A DNA stretch of 43,903 nt, from NCBI GenBank assembly GCA_018970765.1, contig JAGWVT010000016.1, forward strand, positions 1-43,903, given 5' to 3'. The notes under the pieces are model-generated. The model searched no databases. It saw only the letters and a list, made by a program, of their open reading frames with translations, and was not told the origin of the DNA. The stretch is from Actinomycetales bacterium. Its GTDB lineage: Bacteria; Actinomycetota; Actinomycetes; S36-B12. Made by a program: the position numbers and the translations under genes. Numbering within the stretch: position 1 is the first letter of the stretch; the number at the start of each line of letters is the position of its first letter. Positions 25,928 through 32,253 of this stretch are shown here, piece by piece.

Positions 25928-26623
25928 GTGCATTTGGTCATCATGGGCTGTGGCCGCGTGGGCGCACTCCTGGCCAGTGACTTGGACGAATTGGGCCACT
26001 CGGTTGCCGTCGTAGATCAGGACCCCAAGGCATTCCGAAAGTTGCCGGCCGATTTCGGCGGAACAACGGTCACCGGAGTTGGCTTTGATCGCGAAACTCT
26101 CGAGAGTGCGGGGATCACTCGGGCGCAGGCCTTCGCCGCGGTGAGCAGTGGCGACAACAGCAACATCCTGTCCGCGCGAGTTGCGCGGGAGACCTACGGT
26201 GTGGAACGCGTGGTGGCGCGTATCTACGACCCGCGGCGTGCAGGTGTCTATGAGCGATTGGGCATTCCCACGGTCGCCACTGTGGCTTGGACTACCGGAC
26301 AGATCATGCGACGCTTGCTGCCGCTGGGCGCCCTAGACGAGTATCGGGATCCCAGTGGTCACCTTGCCCTCGCTGAGGTCTACGTCGGCTCGGGCTGGCT
26401 GGGGCATCCCGCCGACGAACTCGCGCAGCGCTCTGGGGCGCGCATCGCCTTCATCACGCGCTACGGCGAACCTCTGCTTCCCGCGACCGACGTGCTCATC
26501 CAAGAAGGTGACCTCGTACATGCCCTGTACGCGGTGCAGGAGCGTGAAGTCGTTGAACGCATCTTCGCTGACGGTCCCATCGCGCCCAGCGGCCCCAGGG
26601 GCCTTCGTGAGGCAAACCGATGA
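25928..26623 (+). CDS. ceoB: TrkA/KtrA-type potassium regulatory subunit CeoB
   Basis: A 231-residue cytoplasmic RCK protein. The Rossmann NAD/ATP-binding domain starts at once with MGCGRVGALLASDLDELGHSVAVVDQD, and a TrkA_C domain follows from about residue 140. M. tuberculosis ceoB (Rv2691) is the counterpart. It probably gates or regulates a potassium transporter. GTG 25928 places the glycine loop at the N-terminus, as in the family; an upstream reading at 25754 would overlap the divergent gene. The end overlaps ceoC by ATGA. Confidence 0.92.
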   Translation: MHLVIMGCGRVGALLASDLDELGHSVAVVDQDPKAFRKLPADFGGTTVTGVGFDRETLESAGITRAQAFAAVSSGDNSNILSARVARETYGVERVVARIYDPRRAGVYERLGIPTVATVAWTTGQIMRRLLPLGALDEYRDPSGHLALAEVYVGSGWLGHPADELAQRSGARIAFITRYGEPLLPATDVLIQEGDLVHALYAVQEREVVERIFADGPIAPSGPRGLREANR

Positions 26624-27279
26624 AGGTCGTCATTGCCGGGGCAGGCAAAGTGGGACGCGCCATCGCCCGGGAACTCATCGCCAATCACCATGACGTGCTT
26701 CTCGTGGATCGCGATCCACAACTGGCCGTACCGGGCGTGGTGCAGGGTGCCTCAGTGCTCCTTGCGGACGCCTGCGAAGTGTCTTCCCTCGACCAGGCCG
26801 ATTTGCCCAACTGCCAGGTAGTGGTTGCGGCAACGGGAGACGACAAGGTGAATCTGGTCGTGTCACTGCTCGCAAAAACCGAGTACGGCGTGCCGCGTGT
26901 GGTTGCGCGAGTGAACCATCCCAAGAACGAATGGATGTTCGATGAGTCCTGGGGGGTCGACGTAGCCGTCTCGACGCCACGAATGCTCTCTGCACTTGTC
27001 GAGGAGGCTGTCACCGTCGGAGACCTGGTCCGTCTGTTTTCCTTCCGGCAGGGCAACGCCAATCTGGTGGAGATGACCCTGGCGTCTGATTCCCCGGTGG
27101 TTGGTCAACGGGTAGGCGACCAGGCCTGGCCACCCGATACAGCACTCGTCGCTATCGTGCGTGGTCCGCGAGTGATCACTCCGTCGGCGGATGAACCACT
27201 GGATGTAGGCGATGAGCTGCTCTTCGTGGCGGCGCCTGAGCACGAGTACGAACTGCAGGTCATGCTCGGACATGCTTAG
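26620..27279 (+). CDS. ceoC: TrkA/KtrA-type potassium regulatory subunit CeoC
   Basis: A 219-residue RCK protein with N-terminal MKVVIAGAGKVGRAIARELIANHHDVLLVDRD (Rossmann GxGxxG) and a C-terminal TrkA_C domain from about residue 140. It overlaps ceoB by the ATGA, so the two subunits are made together. Rv2692 is the counterpart. It ends 3 bp from the convergent DUF3159 gene, so transcription from both sides meets here. Confidence 0.92.
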   Translation: MKVVIAGAGKVGRAIARELIANHHDVLLVDRDPQLAVPGVVQGASVLLADACEVSSLDQADLPNCQVVVAATGDDKVNLVVSLLAKTEYGVPRVVARVNHPKNEWMFDESWGVDVAVSTPRMLSALVEEAVTVGDLVRLFSFRQGNANLVEMTLASDSPVVGQRVGDQAWPPDTALVAIVRGPRVITPSADEPLDVGDELLFVAAPEHEYELQVMLGHA

Positions 27280-27282
27280 TCG

Positions 27283-28044
27283 TTAGGCGTCGAGTTCGTC
27301 CCTGCCAGGTTCCGATGGAGACTGGGCAGCCCGTCGACTCCGGTAAATGGGAGCGAGCACGCGGTAGGTGAAATAGGCCGCACCCAGGAAGAGCGGCCAC
27401 CCCATCAGAATGTTGACGACTCCCAATGGGGCGACGGCACCAGCGAAATACAGCGGCGCCTGAACGGCCAGCCGCCCGAAAAACAGTCCAACCCAGATCC
27501 ATGACGCGGCCGCATAAGTGCGGCGCAGTTGCACGTCTTTGCGCCACTTGGTGCCCTCGCCAGTGAGGTAACCCATGGCAATTCCCAGCAGCGGCCAGCG
27601 CACCAGGATCGAAATCAGGAAGGTGACGCCGTAGGCAAGGTTGGTCAGCAACCCACGGACGAAGTAGTCCTCTGCGCGACCCGTGCGACTCGCAAACCAC
27701 GCGGAAATCGCCAAACCGACGAATCCTGCGATCACTTGCTGCAGCGGCTGGCGACGAATGAGACGCCAGATGACCACGATCGCCCCTACGCCAATGGCAC
27801 ACCACAGTGCGGTCCGAAGCGCATTGGCGTTGCTGCCCATAACCACGTAGATGATGACGAAGGTCACCGTCGGTAAGCCTGAATCGATGATGCCCCGCCA
27901 TCCACCGATCGCTCGTTCGAGAAGGAGGCGCTCGGCTTTGACGTCGGCAACGGTCTCGTGCTCAGATTGCGACTCCGACGATTGGTTAGGTCGATACTCA
28001 GGTTGCTTCGCCATCTTGAACTTTGCCATCTTGAACTTCGCCAT
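27283..28044 (-). CDS. DUF3159 membrane protein
   Basis: A 253-residue integral membrane protein of the actinobacterial DUF3159 family (Rv2693c-like), function unknown. About six hydrophobic segments are visible, beginning with GLPTVTFVIIYVVMG and ending at LGVVNILMGWPLFLGAAYFTYRVLAP; GGWRGIIDSGLP precedes the first. The ATG at 28044 overlaps the OB-fold stop (ATGA). The N-terminus has a repeat MAKFK MAKFK MAK, encoded by a 15-bp tandem duplication that leaves three in-frame ATGs at 28044, 28029 and 28014. Any of these could be used. Confidence 0.88.
   Translation of the reverse strand: MAKFKMAKFKMAKQPEYRPNQSSESQSEHETVADVKAERLLLERAIGGWRGIIDSGLPTVTFVIIYVVMGSNANALRTALWCAIGVGAIVVIWRLIRRQPLQQVIAGFVGLAISAWFASRTGRAEDYFVRGLLTNLAYGVTFLISILVRWPLLGIAMGYLTGEGTKWRKDVQLRRTYAAASWIWVGLFFGRLAVQAPLYFAGAVAPLGVVNILMGWPLFLGAAYFTYRVLAPIYRSRRAAQSPSEPGRDELDA
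28015..28044 (-). repeat. 15-bp tandem duplication carrying the DUF3159 start codon
   Basis: Two copies of ATGGCRAAGTTCAAG (one mismatch) lie at 28044-28030 and 28029-28015, followed by a partial third copy ATGGCGAAG. Each copy adds an in-frame ATG and MAKFK. Confidence 0.9.
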
Positions 28045-28397
28045 CAAGAACCTGGTCGCAGGGCGTACTTCGGGTTATACATGCGGTGTCGCCCCTGTCC
28101 TCCGGTGAGTCGACCGGTCACGACAATTCGTCGCCCGGCTTCAATTCCGACGATAGCTCGCCGACCTAGCCAAACCAGGTCGATGACTCCGCTTCCGTCA
28201 TAAAGTTCAGCCTCCAACGCCGGCGTTGCGCCAACCGGCCTGATCGTCAGGGATCGCAGCACACCTGCCAGAGTCACCTCGCATCCGCCGGGACATGATC
28301 CAATCAACGAAGCCGCCACCTCGAGAGATTCCTCGCGCAGTTCGTCGGCTTCCACGGCCTCCTGAGTCTTCATCAGCGCGGGTTTCAATCTGGTCAT
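28044..28397 (-). CDS. OB-fold nucleic-acid-binding protein
   Basis: A 117-residue protein with one OB-fold domain (about residues 37-115): CEVTLAGVLRSLTIRP, a strand PALEAELYDGSGVIDLVWLGRR, then GRRIVVTGRLTG and RMYNPKYAL, a pattern shared with the RecG wedge-type OB fold. Counterpart of Rv2694c; function unknown, probably nucleic-acid binding. GAGGAGCAGG upstream of the ATG may be the ribosome binding site. It is coupled to DUF3159 by ATGA and follows DUF3710 after 19 bp. Confidence 0.82.
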   Translation of the reverse strand: MTRLKPALMKTQEAVEADELREESLEVAASLIGSCPGGCEVTLAGVLRSLTIRPVGATPALEAELYDGSGVIDLVWLGRRAIVGIEAGRRIVVTGRLTGGQGRHRMYNPKYALRPGS

Positions 28398-28416
28398 CCT
28401 GTGCCTGCTCCTCGAC

Positions 28417-29055
28417 TCAGCGGATTTCGGTGATCTCCGGACCCCGCTTAGGCAGAGTCAATGTTCGCGGTTCGGACTCCAGCGCGGTCGTGGCCTCCAC
28501 GGGCAGTGTCATCGGCAAGGGAGCCCGCGGTGGCATAGCCGCGTCGCCGCGATCAACGACCAGGCTGCGCACCACAGTTTCCAGCCGGGTGGCCGCAGGG
28601 CCAGGTTGGCAGGCCTTGCCGAGAAAGACCAGCCGAAGGAACCATCGAGGTCCGTCGACACCGGCGAAACGAACACTCTGTCGCCCCTGTTCCGAAGGAA
28701 CCTGCGCCAATAACTCATCGCCGAATGATCCTTGCACCTGTTGAACTTGCCCCCCGGAATCCTCGATCGACTTGACCAACTCCTGTCTGATCTGTGACCA
28801 CAGCCCGCCGGACCTTGGCGCGGCATACGGCTGCACCTGCACGGCAGCATCGGCAATGACCAGGTTTACCTGGGAGACGGTGCCGGCCACCTGATCGGCC
28901 TGAACCTGGACGTCAACACCCGAGTCCGCCGGGATCAGCAGGGCTCCCAAATTGACTCGTACAACCTCGTCGGCCGCATTCAGGTCACCGGAGTCGCGAG
29001 GTCCTTGCACGAAAGCACCGTACCCTGCGGCGCCCAGACCCTGCCTAACGAGCAA
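28417..29055 (-). CDS. DUF3710 protein
   Basis: A protein of up to 212 residues of the actinobacterial DUF3710 family (Rv2696c-like), function unknown. The conserved blocks are VNLGALLIPADSG, YAAPRSGGLWSQIRQEL, VRFAGVDGPRWFLRLVF and MPPRAPLPMTLP. The start is unsure: TTG 29055 is close to the dut stop, and GTG 29010 begins just before the conserved region and gives a more usual length. It is cotranscribed with dut and the thioesterase. Confidence 0.85.
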   Translation of the reverse strand: MLVRQGLGAAGYGAFVQGPRDSGDLNAADEVVRVNLGALLIPADSGVDVQVQADQVAGTVSQVNLVIADAAVQVQPYAAPRSGGLWSQIRQELVKSIEDSGGQVQQVQGSFGDELLAQVPSEQGRQSVRFAGVDGPRWFLRLVFLGKACQPGPAATRLETVVRSLVVDRGDAAMPPRAPLPMTLPVEATTALESEPRTLTLPKRGPEITEIR

Positions 29056-29064
29056 ACCGCTCGG

Positions 29065-29505
29065 TCACCGACCAGTAGATCCGAAGCCCTGCTCGCCCCG
29101 ATCGCTGATGCCCAAGGATGCAGGGTCATCGACGGCCTCGAATGCACCGGTGTAGACCGGCACCACGACCAGTTGGGCAATGCGCTCACCGCGTTCGATC
29201 TGCACGGGTGTGAGTAGATCGTGATTGATAAGCACCACTGCCACCTCGCCGCGGTAACCCGAGTCGATTACTCCGGGGCTGTTGACCAACCCAAGTCCGT
29301 GCCTGTGCGCCAGGCCACTTCGCGGACACAGCAGTCCAGCGAACCCCGGCGGTATCGCCACGATGACACCAGTGGCGACCAAGGCGCGCTCCCCCGGCGC
29401 CAAGGTGAGCGATTCACGCGCCCGCAGATCCCAACCTGCATCGTCGTGGTGTGCCCGATGCGGAACTGGCAGTTCATCGTCGAGCATCATGAACTGCACG
29501 GTCAA
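29065..29505 (-). CDS. dut: dUTP diphosphatase
   Basis: A 146-residue trimeric dUTPase that hydrolyses dUTP to dUMP, keeping uracil out of DNA. All five motifs are visible: DAGWDLRA (I), PRSGLA (II), GVIDSGYRGEV (III), RGERIAQLVV (IV) and the C-terminal arm RGEQGFGSTG (V). The TTG at 29505 overlaps the thioesterase TGA (TTGA). A GTG 6 nt further on is possible. Rv2697c is the counterpart. Confidence 0.96.
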   Translation of the reverse strand: MTVQFMMLDDELPVPHRAHHDDAGWDLRARESLTLAPGERALVATGVIVAIPPGFAGLLCPRSGLAHRHGLGLVNSPGVIDSGYRGEVAVVLINHDLLTPVQIERGERIAQLVVVPVYTGAFEAVDDPASLGISDRGEQGFGSTGR

Positions 29506-30104
29506 AGGTTGACCTCGACTTCCTGTCCACGTGGTCGCCAGGCTGGGCCACCATTCGCGCGATCCGCGATGGCCTGGGCGATGTACTCAGGCGTTCCGAA
29601 GGAGGTGAAGTGCTCGATGGGTACCTGAAGGAAAAGCGCAGTGGCCCGCACTGCAATCTCACCATCGGGATTCCCCAGGTGTCCTTCTGCCTCGGTGTAG
29701 ACCTTTCGCCCGAGGACCCCGGTCACTCGAGCGTGGATATGCAGTTCACTGCCGACTGGAACCGGGCGCAGGAAATCCGTTTCGAGTCGAGCCGTCACAA
29801 CTGGATCACCGAGCAGCCAGTTCAGCGTGCCGAGAACTTCATCGAAGGCCGCGCCAAGCAGGCCACCATGAGCCAGTCCAGGCGCTCCCTGGTGGTGCTC
29901 AGAGACCGAAAGGACCCCGAGCACACTCAGGCCCTCACCTGCGCTGATGCGCAGGTGTAACCCAGTTGGGTGCTCGCTCCCGCACCCAAAGCACCATCGA
30001 TAGTGCGACGGAATGTCCGCGCCAGGCGCAGGTGCATGCTCAGGGCGTGCCGGCATGGTTGCCCGTTCCGGCGGCGCCGTACTTCTGCTGGCGGGGCCCT
30101 TCAT
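29502..30104 (-). CDS. PaaI-family hotdog thioesterase
   Basis: A 200-residue hotdog-fold acyl-CoA thioesterase-like protein. The catalytic stretch GLAHGGLLGAAFDEVLG carries the HGG motif and candidate Asp/Glu. An N-terminal SHYRWCFGCGSEHPTGLHLR block is typical of the larger PaaI-like proteins. The ATG at 30104 is chosen because TAGGGT ends 6 nt upstream; an inner ATG at 30056 is the alternative. It is first gene of the operon with dut, DUF3710, OB-fold and DUF3159. Confidence 0.82.
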   Translation of the reverse strand: MKGPASRSTAPPERATMPARPEHAPAPGADIPSHYRWCFGCGSEHPTGLHLRISAGEGLSVLGVLSVSEHHQGAPGLAHGGLLGAAFDEVLGTLNWLLGDPVVTARLETDFLRPVPVGSELHIHARVTGVLGRKVYTEAEGHLGNPDGEIAVRATALFLQVPIEHFTSFGTPEYIAQAIADRANGGPAWRPRGQEVEVNL

Positions 30105-30116
30105 GCCTGGACCCTA
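30105..30116 (-). promoter_or_regulatory. Predicted -10 element, leaderless thioesterase start
   Basis: On the minus strand TAGGGT is followed by six bases and ATG at 30104. It would drive the thioesterase-dut-DUF3710-OB-DUF3159 operon. Confidence 0.6.
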
Positions 30117-30179
30117 GTGACCATGCAGGCTCCGCGCTCGAAGCACGCGAAACCTTGTTAGCCGAGTCCACCTGGCGGC

Positions 30180-30191
30180 TAGGCTTGGTTG
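30180..30191 (+). promoter_or_regulatory. Predicted -10 element, leaderless DUF3093 start
   Basis: TAGGCT followed by six bases and ATG 30192. TTGTTA at 30155-30160 is a possible -35 with a 19-nt spacer. Confidence 0.6.
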
Positions 30192-30737
30192 ATGCCTGCG
30201 CGACGCAAGGCTGCGCATCCACATGATGCGCAGCCAGACGCAGCGTCAGGCACCAATGGCTCACCCCAGTCGGTGCTGTACCGGGAACGACTCCTACCCA
30301 AACCTTTCATCTGGCCGCTCTTGGCGGCCGGTCCCGGCGCACTGGGTATCGCCTACGGCGCAGCTTTCTCCGCCACTATCGGTTGGCTGATTTTCCTCGT
30401 CGGGCTTGCGGTCTTGGTGGTGCTGATCGTGATCGGCTCCCCTGTCATTCTCGTCACCGATCGCGACATCGTTGCCGGTCGAGCCCGGTTGTCACGATCA
30501 CTTGTAACGGGAGTAACCACGCTGGACGCAGGCACTGGAACGCTGCGCGAACAGCTGCGCAATGCGGCCACGGCCTTCACGCTGGTTCGAGCCTGGGCGG
30601 GGACAACGGGTATTCGTATTGACCTGGCAGATCCTGAGGACCCGCATCCATGTTGGCTACTGAGCAGTCGACGTCCGGTCGTTCTCGCTGAGACTTTGCA
30701 GGCTCAGGATTCACAACAGCGAAGTTTGGTTCAATGA
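30192..30737 (+). CDS. DUF3093 membrane protein
   Basis: A 181-residue protein of the DUF3093 family (Rv2698-like), function unknown. A hydrophilic N-terminus precedes YRERLLPKPFIWPLLAAG, then two transmembrane segments around IAYGAAFSATIGWLIFLVG and VLVVLIVIGSPVILV. A soluble C-terminal domain ends with DPHPCWLLSSRRPVVLAETL, the family block. The ATG at 30192 is supported by the promoter hexamer 6 nt upstream. The stop lies inside a 15-bp tandem repeat that also precedes DUF4235. Confidence 0.85.
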   Translation: MPARRKAAHPHDAQPDAASGTNGSPQSVLYRERLLPKPFIWPLLAAGPGALGIAYGAAFSATIGWLIFLVGLAVLVVLIVIGSPVILVTDRDIVAGRARLSRSLVTGVTTLDAGTGTLREQLRNAATAFTLVRAWAGTTGIRIDLADPEDPHPCWLLSSRRPVVLAETLQAQDSQQRSLVQ

Positions 30738-30750
30738 AGTTTGGTTCAAT
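30721..30750 (+). repeat. Exact 15-bp tandem duplication between DUF3093 and DUF4235
   Basis: GAAGTTTGGTTCAAT occurs twice in direct succession. It contains the DUF3093 TGA at the junction. Its second TTCAAT lies 6 nt before the DUF4235 ATG. Confidence 0.95.
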
Positions 30751-30756
30751 AGCGGC
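30745..30756 (+). promoter_or_regulatory. Possible -10 element for DUF4235
   Basis: TTCAAT, then six bases, then ATG 30757. The hexamer keeps T and AAT of the -10 consensus and comes from the tandem repeat. Coupling from DUF3093 is an alternative. Confidence 0.35.
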
Positions 30757-31086
30757 ATGAACCCTGCTCCTAGCAAACCCGGTAACCAGTCTGATCCCGC
30801 GATTGATGGCTCCCAGGAAGCGCAGCAGGTCGAGGTAAATCCACTCATGCATCTGGTGGCGCCACTTGTCGCGGTAGGTGCAACCTTCGTGGTTCGCAAG
30901 GTCTTGGAGGCGAGCTACCGTGGCATCACCGGCCGACCAGTTCCTGCGCCACGAGACCCCAATGTGGCCTGGGGCCAGGCATTGGCCTGGGCCATGGCCA
31001 CCGCGGCAGTTGCTGCCGCGGTGGAGGTTGCGGTCTACCGCGGCGTCAATCAAGCCGGAAGTGCTCGCTCAACTGAACCGGCGTAG
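30757..31086 (+). CDS. DUF4235 membrane protein
   Basis: A 109-residue DUF4235 family protein of unknown function. Two hydrophobic segments are visible, HLVAPLVAVGATFVVRKVLE and ALAWAMATAAVAAAVEVAVY, separated by YRGITGRPVPAPRDPNVAW, the family block. The Ala-rich second helix is encoded by a perfect 12-bp inverted repeat. It converges with DUF4193, leaving 32 bp. Confidence 0.8.
   Translation: MNPAPSKPGNQSDPAIDGSQEAQQVEVNPLMHLVAPLVAVGATFVVRKVLEASYRGITGRPVPAPRDPNVAWGQALAWAMATAAVAAAVEVAVYRGVNQAGSARSTEPA
30998..31024 (+). repeat. Perfect 12-bp inverted repeat within DUF4235
   Basis: CCACCGCGGCAG and its exact complement CTGCCGCGGTGG flank a three-base loop, giving a very stable GC-rich hairpin inside the coding sequence for the second helix. 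Confidence 0.9.
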
Positions 31087-31118
31087 CCGAACTTCCACTC
31101 CGAAAGATCTCCCCCGCC

Positions 31119-31415
31119 CTAGTCGCACTCGGTGCAGATCGGGCCGTCTTTGGTTTCCCTGGCCAATTGACTGCGGTGGTTGACGAGGAAGCACTTCACG
31201 CAGGTGAACTCATCAGCCTGACGTGGCAGCACCTGGACGGTCAGACTCTCATCGGACAGGTCCGCCCCCGGCAGTTCCAGCGTCTCCGCGAGTTCGGCCT
31301 CGTCGACATCGATCACCGCCGATGACTTGTCGGCACGACGAGCTTTGAGCTCTTCGAGGCTATCCTCAGCGAGCTCCTCATCAGTCTTGCGCGGTGCGTC
31401 GTAATCCGTTGCCAT
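31119..31415 (-). CDS. DUF4193 zinc-ribbon protein
   Basis: A 98-residue DUF4193 protein (Rv2699c-like), function unknown. It begins MATDYDAPRKTDEE, has an acidic middle, and ends in two Cys pairs, CVKC and CTEC, fitting a zinc ribbon. The ATG has GGGGAGGAAG upstream with a spacer of about 10 nt, so this gene is not leaderless. It diverges from the gamma-carbonic anhydrase-like gene across the tandem-repeat region. Confidence 0.88.
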   Translation of the reverse strand: MATDYDAPRKTDEELAEDSLEELKARRADKSSAVIDVDEAELAETLELPGADLSDESLTVQVLPRQADEFTCVKCFLVNHRSQLARETKDGPICTECD

Positions 31416-31458
31416 ACCTGTTCGCTTCCTCCCCAGCTGCCCTAGGTCTAGTCTCCCC

Positions 31459-31542
31459 GGCCTACTTTCCCGGGCCTACTCTCCCGGGCCTACTCTCCCG
31501 GGCCTACTCTCCCGGGCCTACTCTCCCGGGCCTACTCTCCCG
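31459..31542 (+). repeat. Six-copy 14-bp tandem repeat
   Basis: The unit GGCCTACTCTCCCG is present five times exactly and once as GGCCTACTTTCCCG (first copy), in perfect register without spacers. Each junction creates CCCGGG, and each unit carries a TACTCT hexamer. Confidence 0.97.
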
Positions 31543-31685
31543 GGCGCGAGCCCACCGACTAACCGGTCGGCCACTGCGCGCGGAAGACCGGTCCCCAAGG
31601 CGGAGATTGTGCACCATCGCGCTTGAGGACGCTCAGCGACCCACGCCGCCCCGCGGACGACCGTGGAGAACTCACACGGAAATCA

Positions 31686-31695
31686 GGAAATTTCC
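31686..31695. promoter_or_regulatory. GGAAATTTCC palindrome, possible operator
   Basis: A perfect 10-bp palindrome ends 4 bp before the TACGCT -10 of the gamma-carbonic anhydrase-like gene, so a bound protein could block RNA polymerase. No regulator is identified. Confidence 0.4.
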
Positions 31696-31699
31696 GCCG

Positions 31700-31710
31700 T
31701 ACGCTGTGCC
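31700..31710 (+). promoter_or_regulatory. Predicted -10 element, leaderless start of the carbonic anhydrase-like gene
   Basis: TACGCT followed by five bases and ATG 31711. Confidence 0.55.
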
Positions 31711-32229
31711 ATGCCCATCTACGCGCTCGGCGAACTTGAGCCGGTCATTGACCCAACGGCCTATGTACACCCCGATGCCGTGATCATCGGGGCCGTCGAC
31801 GTGGGACCAAGGTCAAGCATCTGGCCAACGGCGGTACTGCGCGGGGACCATGGTCGAATCCACATCGGCGAAATGACCTCGGTGCAAGACGGCACGGTCA
31901 TTCACTGCACCGCTCGGGAGGACACCAAAATCGGGAGCCGCTGCGTGGTGGGCCACAACGCGCACCTGGAAGGCTGTGTCGTCGGCGACGACTGCCTGAT
32001 CGGATCTGGTTCAGTGGTCCTGAACGGAGCTCACATTCATTCGGGAGCCATGGTTGCGGCCGGCGCACTGGTCACCGGGGGAACCGTGGTGCCGGCCAGG
32101 GCCCGCGCAATTGGCGTGCCCGCGCGCATCGTTGCGGATGCCGTTGCTGAGGGCGAGTTCATCGCATCAGTGGAGGCTTATCTACACAGCGCTAAGCAGT
32201 ACGCCGCAAATCTCAAGCGCCTTCAGTAG
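31711..32229 (+). CDS. Gamma-carbonic anhydrase family protein
   Basis: A 172-residue left-handed beta-helix (hexapeptide repeat) protein. The sequence runs AVIIGAVDVGPRSSIWPTAVLRGD, VQDGTVIH, and VVGHNAHLEGC, the usual Zn-site region. H65 and H82 match the first two ligands. The third, normally His in GH....HG, is Glu87, with a His at 85. Carbonic anhydrase activity is thus uncertain; the subtype may be common in actinobacteria (my recollection). ATG 31711 was chosen over one at 31663 because of the promoter spacing. Confidence 0.82.
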   Translation: MPIYALGELEPVIDPTAYVHPDAVIIGAVDVGPRSSIWPTAVLRGDHGRIHIGEMTSVQDGTVIHCTAREDTKIGSRCVVGHNAHLEGCVVGDDCLIGSGSVVLNGAHIHSGAMVAAGALVTGGTVVPARARAIGVPARIVADAVAEGEFIASVEAYLHSAKQYAANLKRLQ

Positions 32230-32253
32230 TCCCGCTGGTCCATCGCCGCCGAA

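Larger units (their letters stand above)
31416..31710. other. Intergenic region with tandem repeat and palindrome
   Basis: A 295-bp non-coding gap between divergent genes. It holds the DUF4193 Shine-Dalgarno, the six-copy 14-bp repeat (31459-31542), about 140 bp without any feature I could identify, a GGAAATTTCC palindrome and the TACGCT hexamer of the next gene. Confidence 0.8.

Noticed and set aside
31459-31542. CRISPR array
   Set aside because: Units are only 14 bp, directly adjacent, and there are no spacers or cas genes.
31394-31783. Frame with PGPTLPGLLSRAYS-type repeats
   Set aside because: Produced by translating the 14-bp tandem repeat, whose length shifts the frame each unit; it also overlaps the divergent DUF4193 start.
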